In this document: positions 44,530 through 52,903 of the stretch, one piece after another
Numbering within the stretch: the first letter of the stretch is position 1
Layout of the letters: the number at the start of each line of letters is the position of its first letter
NCBI GenBank assembly: GCA_963664605.1
Contig: OY761536.1
Location: forward strand, 3,286,001 to 3,350,000
DNA from: JAHOYW01 sp963664605
GTDB lineage: Bacteria > Verrucomicrobiota > Lentisphaeria > Victivallales > Victivallaceae
Direction: 5' to 3'
Length of the DNA stretch: 64,000 nucleotides
The notes under the pieces: generated by a model
Told to the model about the DNA's origin: nothing
Databases searched by the model: none
The model's input: only the letters and a program-made list of their open reading frames with translations
Translations under genes and position numbers: made by a program

Positions 44530-44566
44530 TTATAAACCGCCAAAGTATAAAAATGACGGTTTATAA
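44530..44566 (-). other. Intercistronic stem-loop between heparinase-like and pseudopilin genes
   Basis: TTATAAACCG (44530-44539) and CGGTTTATAA (44557-44566) form a perfect 10-bp stem with a 17-base loop. No T-run follows on the minus strand, so this is more likely an mRNA processing or stabilising hairpin than a terminator. Confidence 0.6.
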
Positions 44567-44585
44567 TTACTTTTATAGAACCTTT

Positions 44586-47500
44586 TTATGGAACATCATA
44601 TATTTTCAGGTTAAATTCAAAGTCGGCACTGGTAACCGCCGTACTTGTTGATATTTCCACACGCCATGCCCCAACTTCAGTAGGAGTATATTCTGTCGGA
44701 GTGTAATTAGTACCATTCACCATGAATTCGTAACCAGTTCCGCCAATTTTAGTTATTACGGCTCCAGTTGGAGCGACAAGCTCAATTTTTACCCCGCCAC
44801 CGTTGGAGTTCTCTATTTTTACCCATTGTCCGTTCGGATCGACTTCCGGTTCAAGTTCGCTATGAAAAAGTATTCTCGGGGTCAGTGTCTTGTTTAAAAC
44901 AATGTGGTCCTTTACATTGAGTGTTGGTTGATTATTGTTGTTCTGGTCTTCATAAACCATTGTTACTTCGCGGGTGTATGTATCCAATTTATCGGAACTG
45001 TAAGCCAGACTGGCATCACCTTTCATATAGCATTGAGTTGAAGTTTGTGAAAAACTGGTTATTCCGTCAATTTGGAATTTGCTATAATTCAAAATATCAT
45101 CCAGATCATAGGGATCGACCCCGACAGGTGTGGTCAGATAAGCCGCGAACTTTTGTCCGCCGTCATTTGCGACTTCATTATAACTGCTGTCCCAATAGAA
45201 GTGCTCGGATGCATCATAAACAACCATAGAGTTGTGAGCTATAGTACGCGAATAGTAATTTTTGTAGTGAGTACTCCCAAAACCATCATAACTGCCGGAG
45301 TCAATCAGCAGAGGTCCTTTATAATGGAGGGAAATAGAATTTTGATCCTTGTGGTGGTGGGCTCTGCTGTAGAATGAAGAACACTTGAAGACAAGTTGTG
45401 TGGTTTCCGTATCATTCCATTTGTCTTTTGCAATTACAAAACCGGAGTTACCGAATTCCCTCGCTTTATCCAAAGTACTTATTTCGTCATAATCTATCTC
45501 CGTATCATGGCTGTTCATATATATTATTCGCCAGATATATTCCGAACCAATACTGCCAAGCCCCTCCATATCAACGAAATTAGCAGCATAAGAATTTCCC
45601 AAAGCAGCGCTAATCAGGCAAACTGCGGAAGAGTCATTGGCGTATCCAGTAATACCTGCATCTGAAATCGGCGGGAATGTTCCGTCCCCTCTTATCCCAT
45701 ATATCCAGAAATAAGCACCTGCTTCCCGCCAGGATTCTCCCCATGTTTCATCTGCAGCTGATTCCCAGAATAAATAGGGATTGACATCACGGTAAGCCGC
45801 TCCGTAACTCCATCCCATTTGAGAACCGCCCTCGGCAGATACCCATGCCTGGAATGGGTTGAAGCCATCCTCCCAATTGGATACAACTGAGGCAAGCGCG
45901 CTTGTGCAATATGTTTCATAAGTACCATATTCTCCATGCATCGCTAAAAGCGCTCCTAAGAATGTGGTATTGCCGTAACGACCATGTCCCCCAGTATAGA
46001 GCGTTGGAGACAAATATGCCCCTAAATATTGGATATGAGCAACCATTGAGGCCCGTAAAGTTTCTTTTTCTGAGGATGATAGTTCGTCATTAAGCCAGTC
46101 ATATACAAAAGCCATGCTTAATATTCGTTCCCTCTGCTCACCATCACCTTCGGGTATAGAAGGATCTTTATCAGCTATAGCCAAGGCATAATCTATTGCC
46201 AAATCTATAAACCGCTCCTCTCGGCTTATCATTCCTACAAAAGCCATACTTCTTACTTGTTCAACAATAGATGCCGAACTGGTTACTTCCGTTACTGAAG
46301 GATTTGGGGTTCCGTCATTTTCCAACTGCGACGCATACTCATAGAGAGGGCCTAAGTGAATACGCGGACAATTGTCGTCAACATTATTTGCAGGCTTAAA
46401 ACTTACATTGTCTATATAAAACTCTGCATCTCCGCCTATTGCACGAAACAAAAGGGTTAATTGTGCATCACTCGGAACAAAAGTTCCGGTAAACGTTTGC
46501 CACTGCCCACTGGTGGAAGTTGCGAAAAATGTTAAAGCGTTGCCATATTGATAAAGTCTGCCTGAACAAGTTCCATTCACTACATAAACATCAGCGCTGT
46601 ATTCATATGTCACCCCGGGCTTAAAATATACTATTTGCCTGGCTCCAGTACCGCTTGATCCTGATATATGTAGACGTCGGTCATTACCCAATACAGCTTT
46701 TTCTTTCAGTGTTGGACTTCCTTCATCCTGCCATGAGTAACAGTCCGGATTAATCATAGTGCCGTCATTAATCCTTTCATGAGTTGGCTTCAAAGAGACA
46801 TTATCTATATAGAATTCAGCTCCTGAAGCAAGAGAACGGAATCTTAATAATAGAGGGGCCTTATTTGTTGCAAACGTCCCTGTAAATGTTTGCCATTGGC
46901 CGCTGGTAGAGGTCGAAAAGATGGTCAAGGCATTATCATATTGATAAAATTGTCCGGAACAACTTCCGACGACAACATAAACGTCTACACTGTATTCATA
47001 TTCGATTCCCGGTTTAGATATTAAAGACTGTTTCGCACCGGTTCCCGAGTCTCCAACAATGTGAAGTCGTTTACTGCCGTCAAAATCATATTTTTCCTTT
47101 GTTGTAGGGCTTCCTTCGTCCTGCCATTCTGAGCAATCCACAGACTCCATATCTTTATCAGCTACTCTTTCATATGTAGGCTTAAAAGAAACATTGTCTA
47201 TATAGAATTCTCCATTTGTTACTATTGCGCGAAACATTATGCATAATGGATTTGTCCCCGTTGCTACAAAAGTTCCAGTAAATGTTTGCCATTGAGCCGT
47301 AGTCGATACAAATATCGTTTTAGCACTTCCCGCACTTTGATAAAGCTTTCCTGAACAAGTACCGCTTGTTACATAAACATCAACGCTATATTCATATTCC
47401 ACTCCCGGTTCAAAATAAAAATACTGCCTTGCTCCACTACCGCTTGGAGCTGAAACGTGTAGGCGTTGATCTCCATCAAATGTGATTTTTTCTTTTAATG

Positions 47501-47732
47501 TTGGAGTTAATTGGTCTTCCCAATAAGTACAATCTACATCCTCCATATTACCATCAATGATATGCTCATTACGGATGCGGAAAACATCTTCAGGAGTAAC
47601 CAGGAGGCGCGGGTGTTCAGAACTTATAGTGTAGGCATTTAGCACGTTACTGAAAATCATGCAAGTCAACGCCAATATGCAAGTAACGATAGAAGTCAAT
47701 CCTTTTCTGCTTTCCACTGCGGCAACACTCAT
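44586..47732 (-). CDS. Secreted heparinase II/III-like polysaccharide lyase with three CBM4/9-like modules
   Basis: The product is 1,048 residues with AGGAGG before the ATG. The signal peptide is about 1-33. HPRLLVTPEDVFRIR (40-54) is the usual start of heparinase-like lyases, interrupted by three homologous 130-residue modules (57-190, 191-320, 321-450), each ending EFYIDNVS(F/L)KP, as in CBM4/9-type domains. The lyase resumes at CPRIHLGPLYEYASQLEND. An alpha/alpha toroid follows, then the beta domain with YSRAHHHKDQNSISLHYKG and YYSRTIAHNSMVVYD, whose Tyr and His are candidate catalytic groups. It should beta-eliminate uronic-acid-containing glycosaminoglycan-like chains outside the cytoplasm. 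It leads the operon after its regulator. Confidence 0.83.
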   Translation of the reverse strand: MSVAAVESRKGLTSIVTCILALTCMIFSNVLNAYTISSEHPRLLVTPEDVFRIRNEHIIDGNMEDVDCTYWEDQLTPTLKEKITFDGDQRLHVSAPSGSGARQYFYFEPGVEYEYSVDVYVTSGTCSGKLYQSAGSAKTIFVSTTAQWQTFTGTFVATGTNPLCIMFRAIVTNGEFYIDNVSFKPTYERVADKDMESVDCSEWQDEGSPTTKEKYDFDGSKRLHIVGDSGTGAKQSLISKPGIEYEYSVDVYVVVGSCSGQFYQYDNALTIFSTSTSGQWQTFTGTFATNKAPLLLRFRSLASGAEFYIDNVSLKPTHERINDGTMINPDCYSWQDEGSPTLKEKAVLGNDRRLHISGSSGTGARQIVYFKPGVTYEYSADVYVVNGTCSGRLYQYGNALTFFATSTSGQWQTFTGTFVPSDAQLTLLFRAIGGDAEFYIDNVSFKPANNVDDNCPRIHLGPLYEYASQLENDGTPNPSVTEVTSSASIVEQVRSMAFVGMISREERFIDLAIDYALAIADKDPSIPEGDGEQRERILSMAFVYDWLNDELSSSEKETLRASMVAHIQYLGAYLSPTLYTGGHGRYGNTTFLGALLAMHGEYGTYETYCTSALASVVSNWEDGFNPFQAWVSAEGGSQMGWSYGAAYRDVNPYLFWESAADETWGESWREAGAYFWIYGIRGDGTFPPISDAGITGYANDSSAVCLISAALGNSYAANFVDMEGLGSIGSEYIWRIIYMNSHDTEIDYDEISTLDKAREFGNSGFVIAKDKWNDTETTQLVFKCSSFYSRAHHHKDQNSISLHYKGPLLIDSGSYDGFGSTHYKNYYSRTIAHNSMVVYDASEHFYWDSSYNEVANDGGQKFAAYLTTPVGVDPYDLDDILNYSKFQIDGITSFSQTSTQCYMKGDASLAYSSDKLDTYTREVTMVYEDQNNNNQPTLNVKDHIVLNKTLTPRILFHSELEPEVDPNGQWVKIENSNGGGVKIELVAPTGAVITKIGGTGYEFMVNGTNYTPTEYTPTEVGAWRVEISTSTAVTSADFEFNLKIYDVP
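46383..47564 (-). repeat. Three tandem about 390-bp coding repeats (CBM modules)
   Basis: Residues 57-190, 191-320 and 321-450 of the lyase align throughout. Each has a TLKEK or TTKEK, RLH(V/I), YEYS(V/A)DVYV, QWQTFTGTF and EFYIDNVS series. Protein similarity is high, but the DNA has diverged. Confidence 0.85.
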
Positions 47733-47858
47733 TCTGATACCTCCTGATTATATTTTTAGTTAATACGATATAAAGCCCGAATAACTCAATAGAATCATTC
47801 AGTGATTTATATTATTCTGAGTATTTTTTATTCTTTTCTGAACTACAAAAAATTACTT

Positions 47859-48938
47859 TTACTTTATGTTTCTATATGTCTCCCTTTCAATGTATTCCAT
47901 AGACAACTTCTCTAATACCGGCTCATTGTGTTTTTTACTTGATTTGCACAAGGCATCAACAGCACGTCGCCCTAATTCAAACGCGTCTCCGTCAAAAGTA
48001 GTAATCTCCGGCAGATCATTAGGTGGCATGGCAACTCCGAGGCAGCCGATAACTTTCACTTGCCCAGGCACGGAAATTCCCAATTCAGTAAGCTTCTCAA
48101 TTATTCTGAAAGCCACCCAGTCCGTAACGCCTATGAAAACGTCGGGCATATCGTTATTGTCTATTATTTCTTGAACACTCTTATATATCAGATCATCATC
48201 TGTTATTGACGAATCAATATCAGCATAATGAACAATTTTTACAGAAACGTCTTTACTCTGTTTGTCCAGAAATTTTGATAAAAGTTCAAAATCATTATTT
48301 ACAAATAAGTCTTTTCTGGAGAAAATAGTTATTTTTTTGTTACCTTCATTTATCAGTTTATTACAAAAACTGCTGTAATAATCAAAAATATTAAACGCTA
48401 CTCCGCTCACGTCAGGTAAAGCCGGGATCCTTCCAGCCATTACCACCGGAATATCCAACTTGGCGATTTCCTTCGCTTCATTGTCTGTAAAATTACGCGG
48501 AATAATCACTCCATCAGCATTTTGCCTGCTTATAATGGCAGGCAGCATGTCACGTTCATCATTGCTTATAACTCTGAGTTTGCAGTCGAGATTTTTTTCC
48601 CGCAGCCTTTTCTCAATTCCCCAGAATATCTCAAGTCCGAAGTTATTGTAATCCTGCAGTTCAAGTCTTTGGGTATCCGGCAGTATCACTGAAACAGTTT
48701 TGAGTTCCTTCGATTTTTTATCATCCCTGACATAAATACCTTTACCTGGTTTCCTGACAATAATTCCGCGGTTTTCCAATTCATTAAAAGCATAATGTAC
48801 ACTCGTGCGCGACATCGAATACTTTCTACCTAACTCATTTTGAGAAGGAATCTTCTGCCCGGGAAGGAAAATCCGGTTTCTTATTTTGTCGCTGAGGATA
48901 TCTGCCAGTTGTATATGTTTTTCTTTACTTGCAATCAT
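47859..48938 (-). CDS. GntR winged helix with LacI-type effector domain, regulator
   Basis: The product is 359 residues. A GntR helix-turn-helix lies at about 8-75 (PGQKIPSQNELGRKYSMSRT, then SVHYAFNELENRGIIVRKPGKGIYV). The LacI-type ligand domain starts at KTVSVILPDTQRL and includes ADGVIIPRN, VFIGVTDWVAFRIIEKL and VPGQVKVIGCLG. It should bind the paired ACATGT-type sites at its own promoter and at the sulfatase promoter at 50.8 kb. The heparinase-like gene begins 126 bases downstream on the same strand. The ligand is probably an unsaturated or amino-sugar product. Confidence 0.88.
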   Translation of the reverse strand: MIASKEKHIQLADILSDKIRNRIFLPGQKIPSQNELGRKYSMSRTSVHYAFNELENRGIIVRKPGKGIYVRDDKKSKELKTVSVILPDTQRLELQDYNNFGLEIFWGIEKRLREKNLDCKLRVISNDERDMLPAIISRQNADGVIIPRNFTDNEAKEIAKLDIPVVMAGRIPALPDVSGVAFNIFDYYSSFCNKLINEGNKKITIFSRKDLFVNNDFELLSKFLDKQSKDVSVKIVHYADIDSSITDDDLIYKSVQEIIDNNDMPDVFIGVTDWVAFRIIEKLTELGISVPGQVKVIGCLGVAMPPNDLPEITTFDGDAFELGRRAVDALCKSSKKHNEPVLEKLSMEYIERETYRNIK

Positions 48939-48958
48939 TTTCTCAAAGACCCTTTTTT

Positions 48959-49015
48959 ACATGATTATTTAACATGTTCATTATTAAATATAGTATCTGT
49001 TTTATCATTTGTCAA
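48959..49015 (-). promoter_or_regulatory. Promoter of the GntR/LacI regulator with paired ACATGT-type operator
   Basis: On the minus strand TTGACA (49015-49010), a 17-base spacer, then TATATT (48992-48987). Half-sites ACATGT (48972-48977) and its one-mismatch form TCATGT (read at 48964-48959) lie 13 bases apart in the initially transcribed region. The preceding TAATAATGA is also shared with the 50.8-kb promoter. Confidence 0.7.
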
Positions 49016-49059
49016 CCCTGCAACGGGAAATAATTTATAACTAAATTTCTTTCAACGAT

Positions 49060-50574
49060 TTATGCATTGGCTACCCTGGGCATGTGAAGCGACTCTTTGG
49101 CCATTTCTGCATGTATGTATTTAAGCAGCAGTTCGCTCTTTAATTCCCGGGATTCCGGCGCGTTCCAGAGATTTCTTGTCTCATGTGGGTCGGACTCCAG
49201 GTCAAAAAGTTCGCCATAATCCTTGTTCATATAAACGCTTAGTTTGTAACGCTTATCAAGATATGTCCGTACATTGATGATGTCCGGCTGATGATTATTC
49301 TCAACGATAACGTCTTTCCGTACGTTTTCAGTTGCTCCTGTGAAAACCGCTTTCTGGTCAATCCCTGTCATATGTCCGGGAACTTCTATGCCGCAGTAAC
49401 TCAGGAAGGTCGGAGCTAAATCCACGAGGGATAATAAGGAATCCGTTTTTATATTTGCCGGAATATTCTTTGGCAGGGAAGCTATGAAAGGCACTCTAAG
49501 CATGTCTTCGTAATGAAATGGCCCTTTGGCGACAAGGCCGTGATGTCCATAAAAATGTCCATGATCTGAGGTAAAAACAACCAGAGTATCCTCATGCAAC
49601 CCAAGCTCTTCCAGCTTGTCCAGAACCTTGCCGATGTATTTATCCATCAGGGAAATCATTCCATAATATACGGCTATTTTTTTAGCCAGTTCCGTACGAT
49701 CATGCAAATGAGTACCCCATAAACCATGACAATCAAATCCACACTCTCCCAGGTATTCAGAACAATCAGGATCCTCTTCCTGGGTTTTCTGGTGATGCGG
49801 CGGCATTTCGGAAAAATCTTCTTCCGCAAGCATGGCTGGAACAGTGATTTTTTCCGGATCATACATTGTTGCCCATGGTTCAGGAACCAGATATGGAGGG
49901 TGCGGATCTGGGAAACTCGCCCATAGGAAGAAATGGTCTCCATTTTCCGCATATTCCTCAAGCATAGCGTTGGTGCGTTCGGCTATCCAGGCGTCATAGT
50001 GGAATTCCTCAGGAAGATTCCATTTCAAGTATTGTCGTTCTCCTCCCGGCTTCTCTTGAAAATAGTCCCGCCAGTTGGAAAGGCCTTTTCTCTCCAGCCA
50101 AATGCCATAATGTTGTCCTGCATGGAATTCATCAGTATGGTTGCGTGCCAGCTCTACATGGTCAAAACCATAAAAAGGTCCATGAAAATCCCGCCAGAAA
50201 TCCAGATTGCCCTGCAATGGATTGGATTCTATTGAACGGTACATCGGATGATCGTAGAGCTGCTGAAAATGAGCTTTGCCAATCAAGGCACAGCGATAGC
50301 CGTTCTGATGAAAATCGTCTCCAACTGTATGAACACCCTCAGGTACCTTAGTCCCGAGACTATATCCGCCATGTTGGCTGGGATATAATCCTGTGATTAT
50401 TGAGGCGCGGCTCGGGGTGCAAGTCGGGTTCGGGCAGTAGGCACGGTTAAAAGCCATTCCGGATTCGGCGAGACGGTCCAGGTTTGGGGTTTTTATCTCT
50501 GGGTTATTATATCCCAAGGTCATCCAGTGCTGCTGGTCACTGGTTATCAATAAAACGTTCGGCTTCTTCTTCAT
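49060..50574 (-). CDS. Type I sulfatase (S1), CTPSR, cytoplasmic
   Basis: The product is 504 residues from the ATG at 50574; a GTG four codons upstream is possible. NVLLITSDQQHWMTLGY opens the fold. The formylglycine signature is CTPSRASIITG with Cys52, motif II is GYRCALIGKAHFQQL, and the metal site LVVFTSDHGHFYGHHGL lies near 320, where the usual HGD is HGH. There is no signal peptide. It is transcribed alone or ahead of the regulator gene from a promoter with the ACATGT-type operator, about 215 bases upstream of the ATG. The substrate is not assigned. Confidence 0.88.
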   Translation of the reverse strand: MKKKPNVLLITSDQQHWMTLGYNNPEIKTPNLDRLAESGMAFNRAYCPNPTCTPSRASIITGLYPSQHGGYSLGTKVPEGVHTVGDDFHQNGYRCALIGKAHFQQLYDHPMYRSIESNPLQGNLDFWRDFHGPFYGFDHVELARNHTDEFHAGQHYGIWLERKGLSNWRDYFQEKPGGERQYLKWNLPEEFHYDAWIAERTNAMLEEYAENGDHFFLWASFPDPHPPYLVPEPWATMYDPEKITVPAMLAEEDFSEMPPHHQKTQEEDPDCSEYLGECGFDCHGLWGTHLHDRTELAKKIAVYYGMISLMDKYIGKVLDKLEELGLHEDTLVVFTSDHGHFYGHHGLVAKGPFHYEDMLRVPFIASLPKNIPANIKTDSLLSLVDLAPTFLSYCGIEVPGHMTGIDQKAVFTGATENVRKDVIVENNHQPDIINVRTYLDKRYKLSVYMNKDYGELFDLESDPHETRNLWNAPESRELKSELLLKYIHAEMAKESLHMPRVANA

Positions 50575-50760
50575 AATAATGCTCACTTGTTAATTCAATT
50601 TATCAATGATGACTGAGCGGTAACCTGCTCCTATTCATGTGATTTTCAGTTTGAAATACGTTTTTTTATCAAAATACTTAAAAAATCTTAATGTATCCAG
50701 TCTCAAGTAATTTAATATTCATTATAAATGTGCTATTATCGCTAAAAGCAATCATATTTA

Positions 50761-50817
50761 ACATGTTTGTTTTACATGTTTATTATTAATAATATACTTC
50801 CTTAGGTTATTTGTCAA
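50761..50817 (-). promoter_or_regulatory. Sulfatase promoter with paired ACATGT operator
   Basis: On the minus strand TTGACA (50817-50812), a 17-base spacer, then TATTAT (50794-50789). ACATGT half-sites at 50774-50779 and 50761-50766 are 13 bases apart, the same spacing as at the regulator's own promoter. Confidence 0.7.
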
Positions 50818-51200
50818 CCAATATTGATTAAAAAATATAAAATGTCGTTGAACTTAAAATTATATCTCCCCAAAAACTACGCTAAAAATGTAGTTAGAAG
50901 AAAAATTAGTATGATGCAGCTTCAAGTTAAAAGAGTAATAATACTAACGAAAAAACTTACTACAATTTGGATGTTTTTTTGTTACTAATATTTTTCGTGT
51001 TTTACAATTTCTAAAAATCTTGATATGCTTGTTATGAAGTTGGTTGGTTGTTATTCTTCGTTACAATCGCTGTTAAAATTGAAAGCGCAGTACACTGGTA
51101 GATGAGGATTTGCCATTTTATTTTTATGAATATATGAAAAATATTTGAGGAGTGGAAAATAATTTTTTGATTTTTTGTCGCTGTTTTTTGGTTGCAGGTA
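50818..51200. other. AT-rich intergenic stretch with nothing recognised
   Basis: Between the sulfatase promoter and the IclR promoter I find no open frame with family signatures, no strong hairpin and no repeat on either strand. It is notably rich in A/T runs. Positions 50587-50760 likewise form a long untranslated leader of the sulfatase transcript. Confidence 0.4.
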
Positions 51201-51229
51201 TTGACAAATCTTTAATTATCGGCTATATT
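51201..51229 (+). promoter_or_regulatory. Promoter of the IclR-type regulator
   Basis: TTGACA (51201-51206), a 17-base spacer, then TATATT (51224-51229), about 60 bases upstream of the regulator ATG. Confidence 0.65.
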
Positions 51230-51288
51230 CATCTACATAAATGATAATTTTTATTCACCTATTCTGAATTTTTAAGGATTAACCTAGA

Positions 51289-52041
51289 ATGCCCGCAAAA
51301 AAATATGTACAGTCAGTATTGAGAAGTCTCGATATTTTACGTATGCTCTCCGAGGCAGATGAAGGGCTTGGGGTAAATGATGTTGCGGCAGCATTAGAGG
51401 TAGCAAATCCTACCGCTCACAGCTTATTGCAGACATTGGCTTTACGGAAGTTTGCCAAACAGCATGGAACCCGATATTTTCTAGGCGGTGAAGTTGTTAG
51501 TTTGTTTGAGAACTATATAACGAGAAATCCGATAATTCGCGTTAAAAAAGGAATGCAGGAACTAGCAAAGGAATTTCCAGAAGCAATTATTGGATTTTCT
51601 GAACTTCAGTCAGATGAAATTGCCACCAGATTCAGGATAACCCCGGACTGGCCGGGAATTATTCAAACTCCGATTAAAGCCCGTTATTCCTTATATTTTA
51701 ATTTAAGCGCAATGGTTATGCTCGCTTTCCTACCTAAAAGCATCTGTCATAAATTGCGGCAGACACAATCTTTTGATGAGTTTGGAAAAGCTTATTGGAA
51801 AAGCCGTGACGAATTCGAAACCTGTCTTGAAAAAATCCGCAAGAACGGTTATCTGAAAATATCCGGTTCAGATAATCTGGCATTACGAATCGCCGCGCCG
51901 GTATGGAATCACAAACATAATCTTGCCGGGGTACTGGCAATAAGTGTTCTATGGAATGAAGACTTCCAGAAACCGTCGAAGGAAAAACAAAAACAACTTC
52001 TAAAATCTCTATGTGCCAAAGCGCAAGAATTATCCTGTTAA
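51289..52041 (+). CDS. IclR-family transcriptional regulator
   Basis: The product is 250 residues. The N-terminal winged helix (about 5-65) has VQSVLRSLDILRMLSEADEG, LGVNDVAAALEVANPTAHSLL and a YFLGGEV wing. The C-terminal effector domain includes EFPEAIIGFSELQ, RYSLYFNLSAMVMLAFLP and NLALRIAAPVWNHKHNLAGVLAISV (two adjoining segments), as in IclR ligand domains. AAGGA precedes the ATG. It leads the plus-strand cluster that follows and probably controls it, although a separate leader begins near 52062. Confidence 0.86.
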   Translation: MPAKKYVQSVLRSLDILRMLSEADEGLGVNDVAAALEVANPTAHSLLQTLALRKFAKQHGTRYFLGGEVVSLFENYITRNPIIRVKKGMQELAKEFPEAIIGFSELQSDEIATRFRITPDWPGIIQTPIKARYSLYFNLSAMVMLAFLPKSICHKLRQTQSFDEFGKAYWKSRDEFETCLEKIRKNGYLKISGSDNLALRIAAPVWNHKHNLAGVLAISVLWNEDFQKPSKEKQKQLLKSLCAKAQELSC

Positions 52042-52061
52042 AATAAACTTAATAAGAACAT

Positions 52062-52069
52062 AAGGAGGG
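52062..52069 (+). promoter_or_regulatory. Strong Shine-Dalgarno-like sequence without a gene, 5' leader of pseudopilin
   Basis: AAGGAGGG lies 77 bases upstream of the pseudopilin ATG, which has its own GGAGG. No open frame follows. It is the third such motif at this distance in the window. Confidence 0.4.
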
Positions 52070-52146
52070 ATTACTGGAAAATATAATTTTATAAAATATC
52101 AGATATTAAGCTGAAATATCAAAAACGCACTATATGGAGGTATTAA

Positions 52147-52890
52147 ATGTTTAGTGTATCAGGAAAATTAAAAATAAGTAAAAACTTCACACTTATTGAA
52201 CTGCTTGTTGTTATTGCTATTATAGCAATACTCGCTGCAATGTTGTTGCCAGCTTTGGGTAAAGCCAGGGAGAAAGCTAAATCTATAAAATGTGTCAGCA
52301 ATTTGAAACAACTCTCTAATGGCTGTGTTATGTATTCCCTTGATTATGATTCATATCTACCTCCACAGCCAGTGGAATCAGCTTACCTGACATGTTGGGA
52401 TGCAAAAATAGCCACTTATGTGGGTTATAAAATGCCTAGTGGCGGCGGATATAGTGGTTGGGGACCGCCAATTTTTCATTGTCCGAGCGGAAAGGTCCCA
52501 GTCGGCTTTAGTGCTGGTTCAAGTCGTGGCTACGGAATGAATTACTATGTTGCGGCAGATAATACAAATGTTACAAATAGAAAGATTCCACGAATGTATA
52601 ATAAACTAACAATGTTAACAGAAATATGCAATGAAGCTGCCAGTGAAGGCGGAAACCCTGAACGAAGTGTTGGAGCAACAAGAAAACAAAGTGAATACGT
52701 AACTTACACAAAAGACATGGGATGGCGACATTTAGCATCTATGAATATAGCCGTACTAGACGGTAGCGTTGATAATACACGAATGGGTGTATCAGGGCGT
52801 GGTGAAAAAATAATTTGGTTTACCCGCCAGAATTATCCCACCGGAGAAAGAAGATCATATCATTGTGACGGACAATATATTGTATATTAA
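52147..52890 (+). CDS. Pseudopilin of the plus-strand sulfatase/GH20 cluster
   Basis: The product is 247 residues with GGAGG 7 bases before the ATG. The prepilin segment FTLIELLVVIAIIAILA is at residues 15-31, followed by ALGKAREKAKSIKCVSNLKQL. The globular domain shares CWDAKIATYVGYKMPSG, FHCPSG, SRGYGMNYYV, WRHLASMNIAVLDGSVDNTR and GEKIIW with the pseudopilin at 43.8 kb. It is predicted to be processed by a prepilin peptidase. The CapA-like gene begins 13 bases downstream. Confidence 0.88.
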   Translation: MFSVSGKLKISKNFTLIELLVVIAIIAILAAMLLPALGKAREKAKSIKCVSNLKQLSNGCVMYSLDYDSYLPPQPVESAYLTCWDAKIATYVGYKMPSGGGYSGWGPPIFHCPSGKVPVGFSAGSSRGYGMNYYVAADNTNVTNRKIPRMYNKLTMLTEICNEAASEGGNPERSVGATRKQSEYVTYTKDMGWRHLASMNIAVLDGSVDNTRMGVSGRGEKIIWFTRQNYPTGERRSYHCDGQYIVY

Positions 52891-52903
52891 AGGAGAAGAT
52901 ATT

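Noticed and set aside
46383..47564. Possible CRISPR-like or satellite repeat in the lyase gene
   Set aside because: The three units are about 390-bp in-frame protein modules without short identical repeats or unique spacers.
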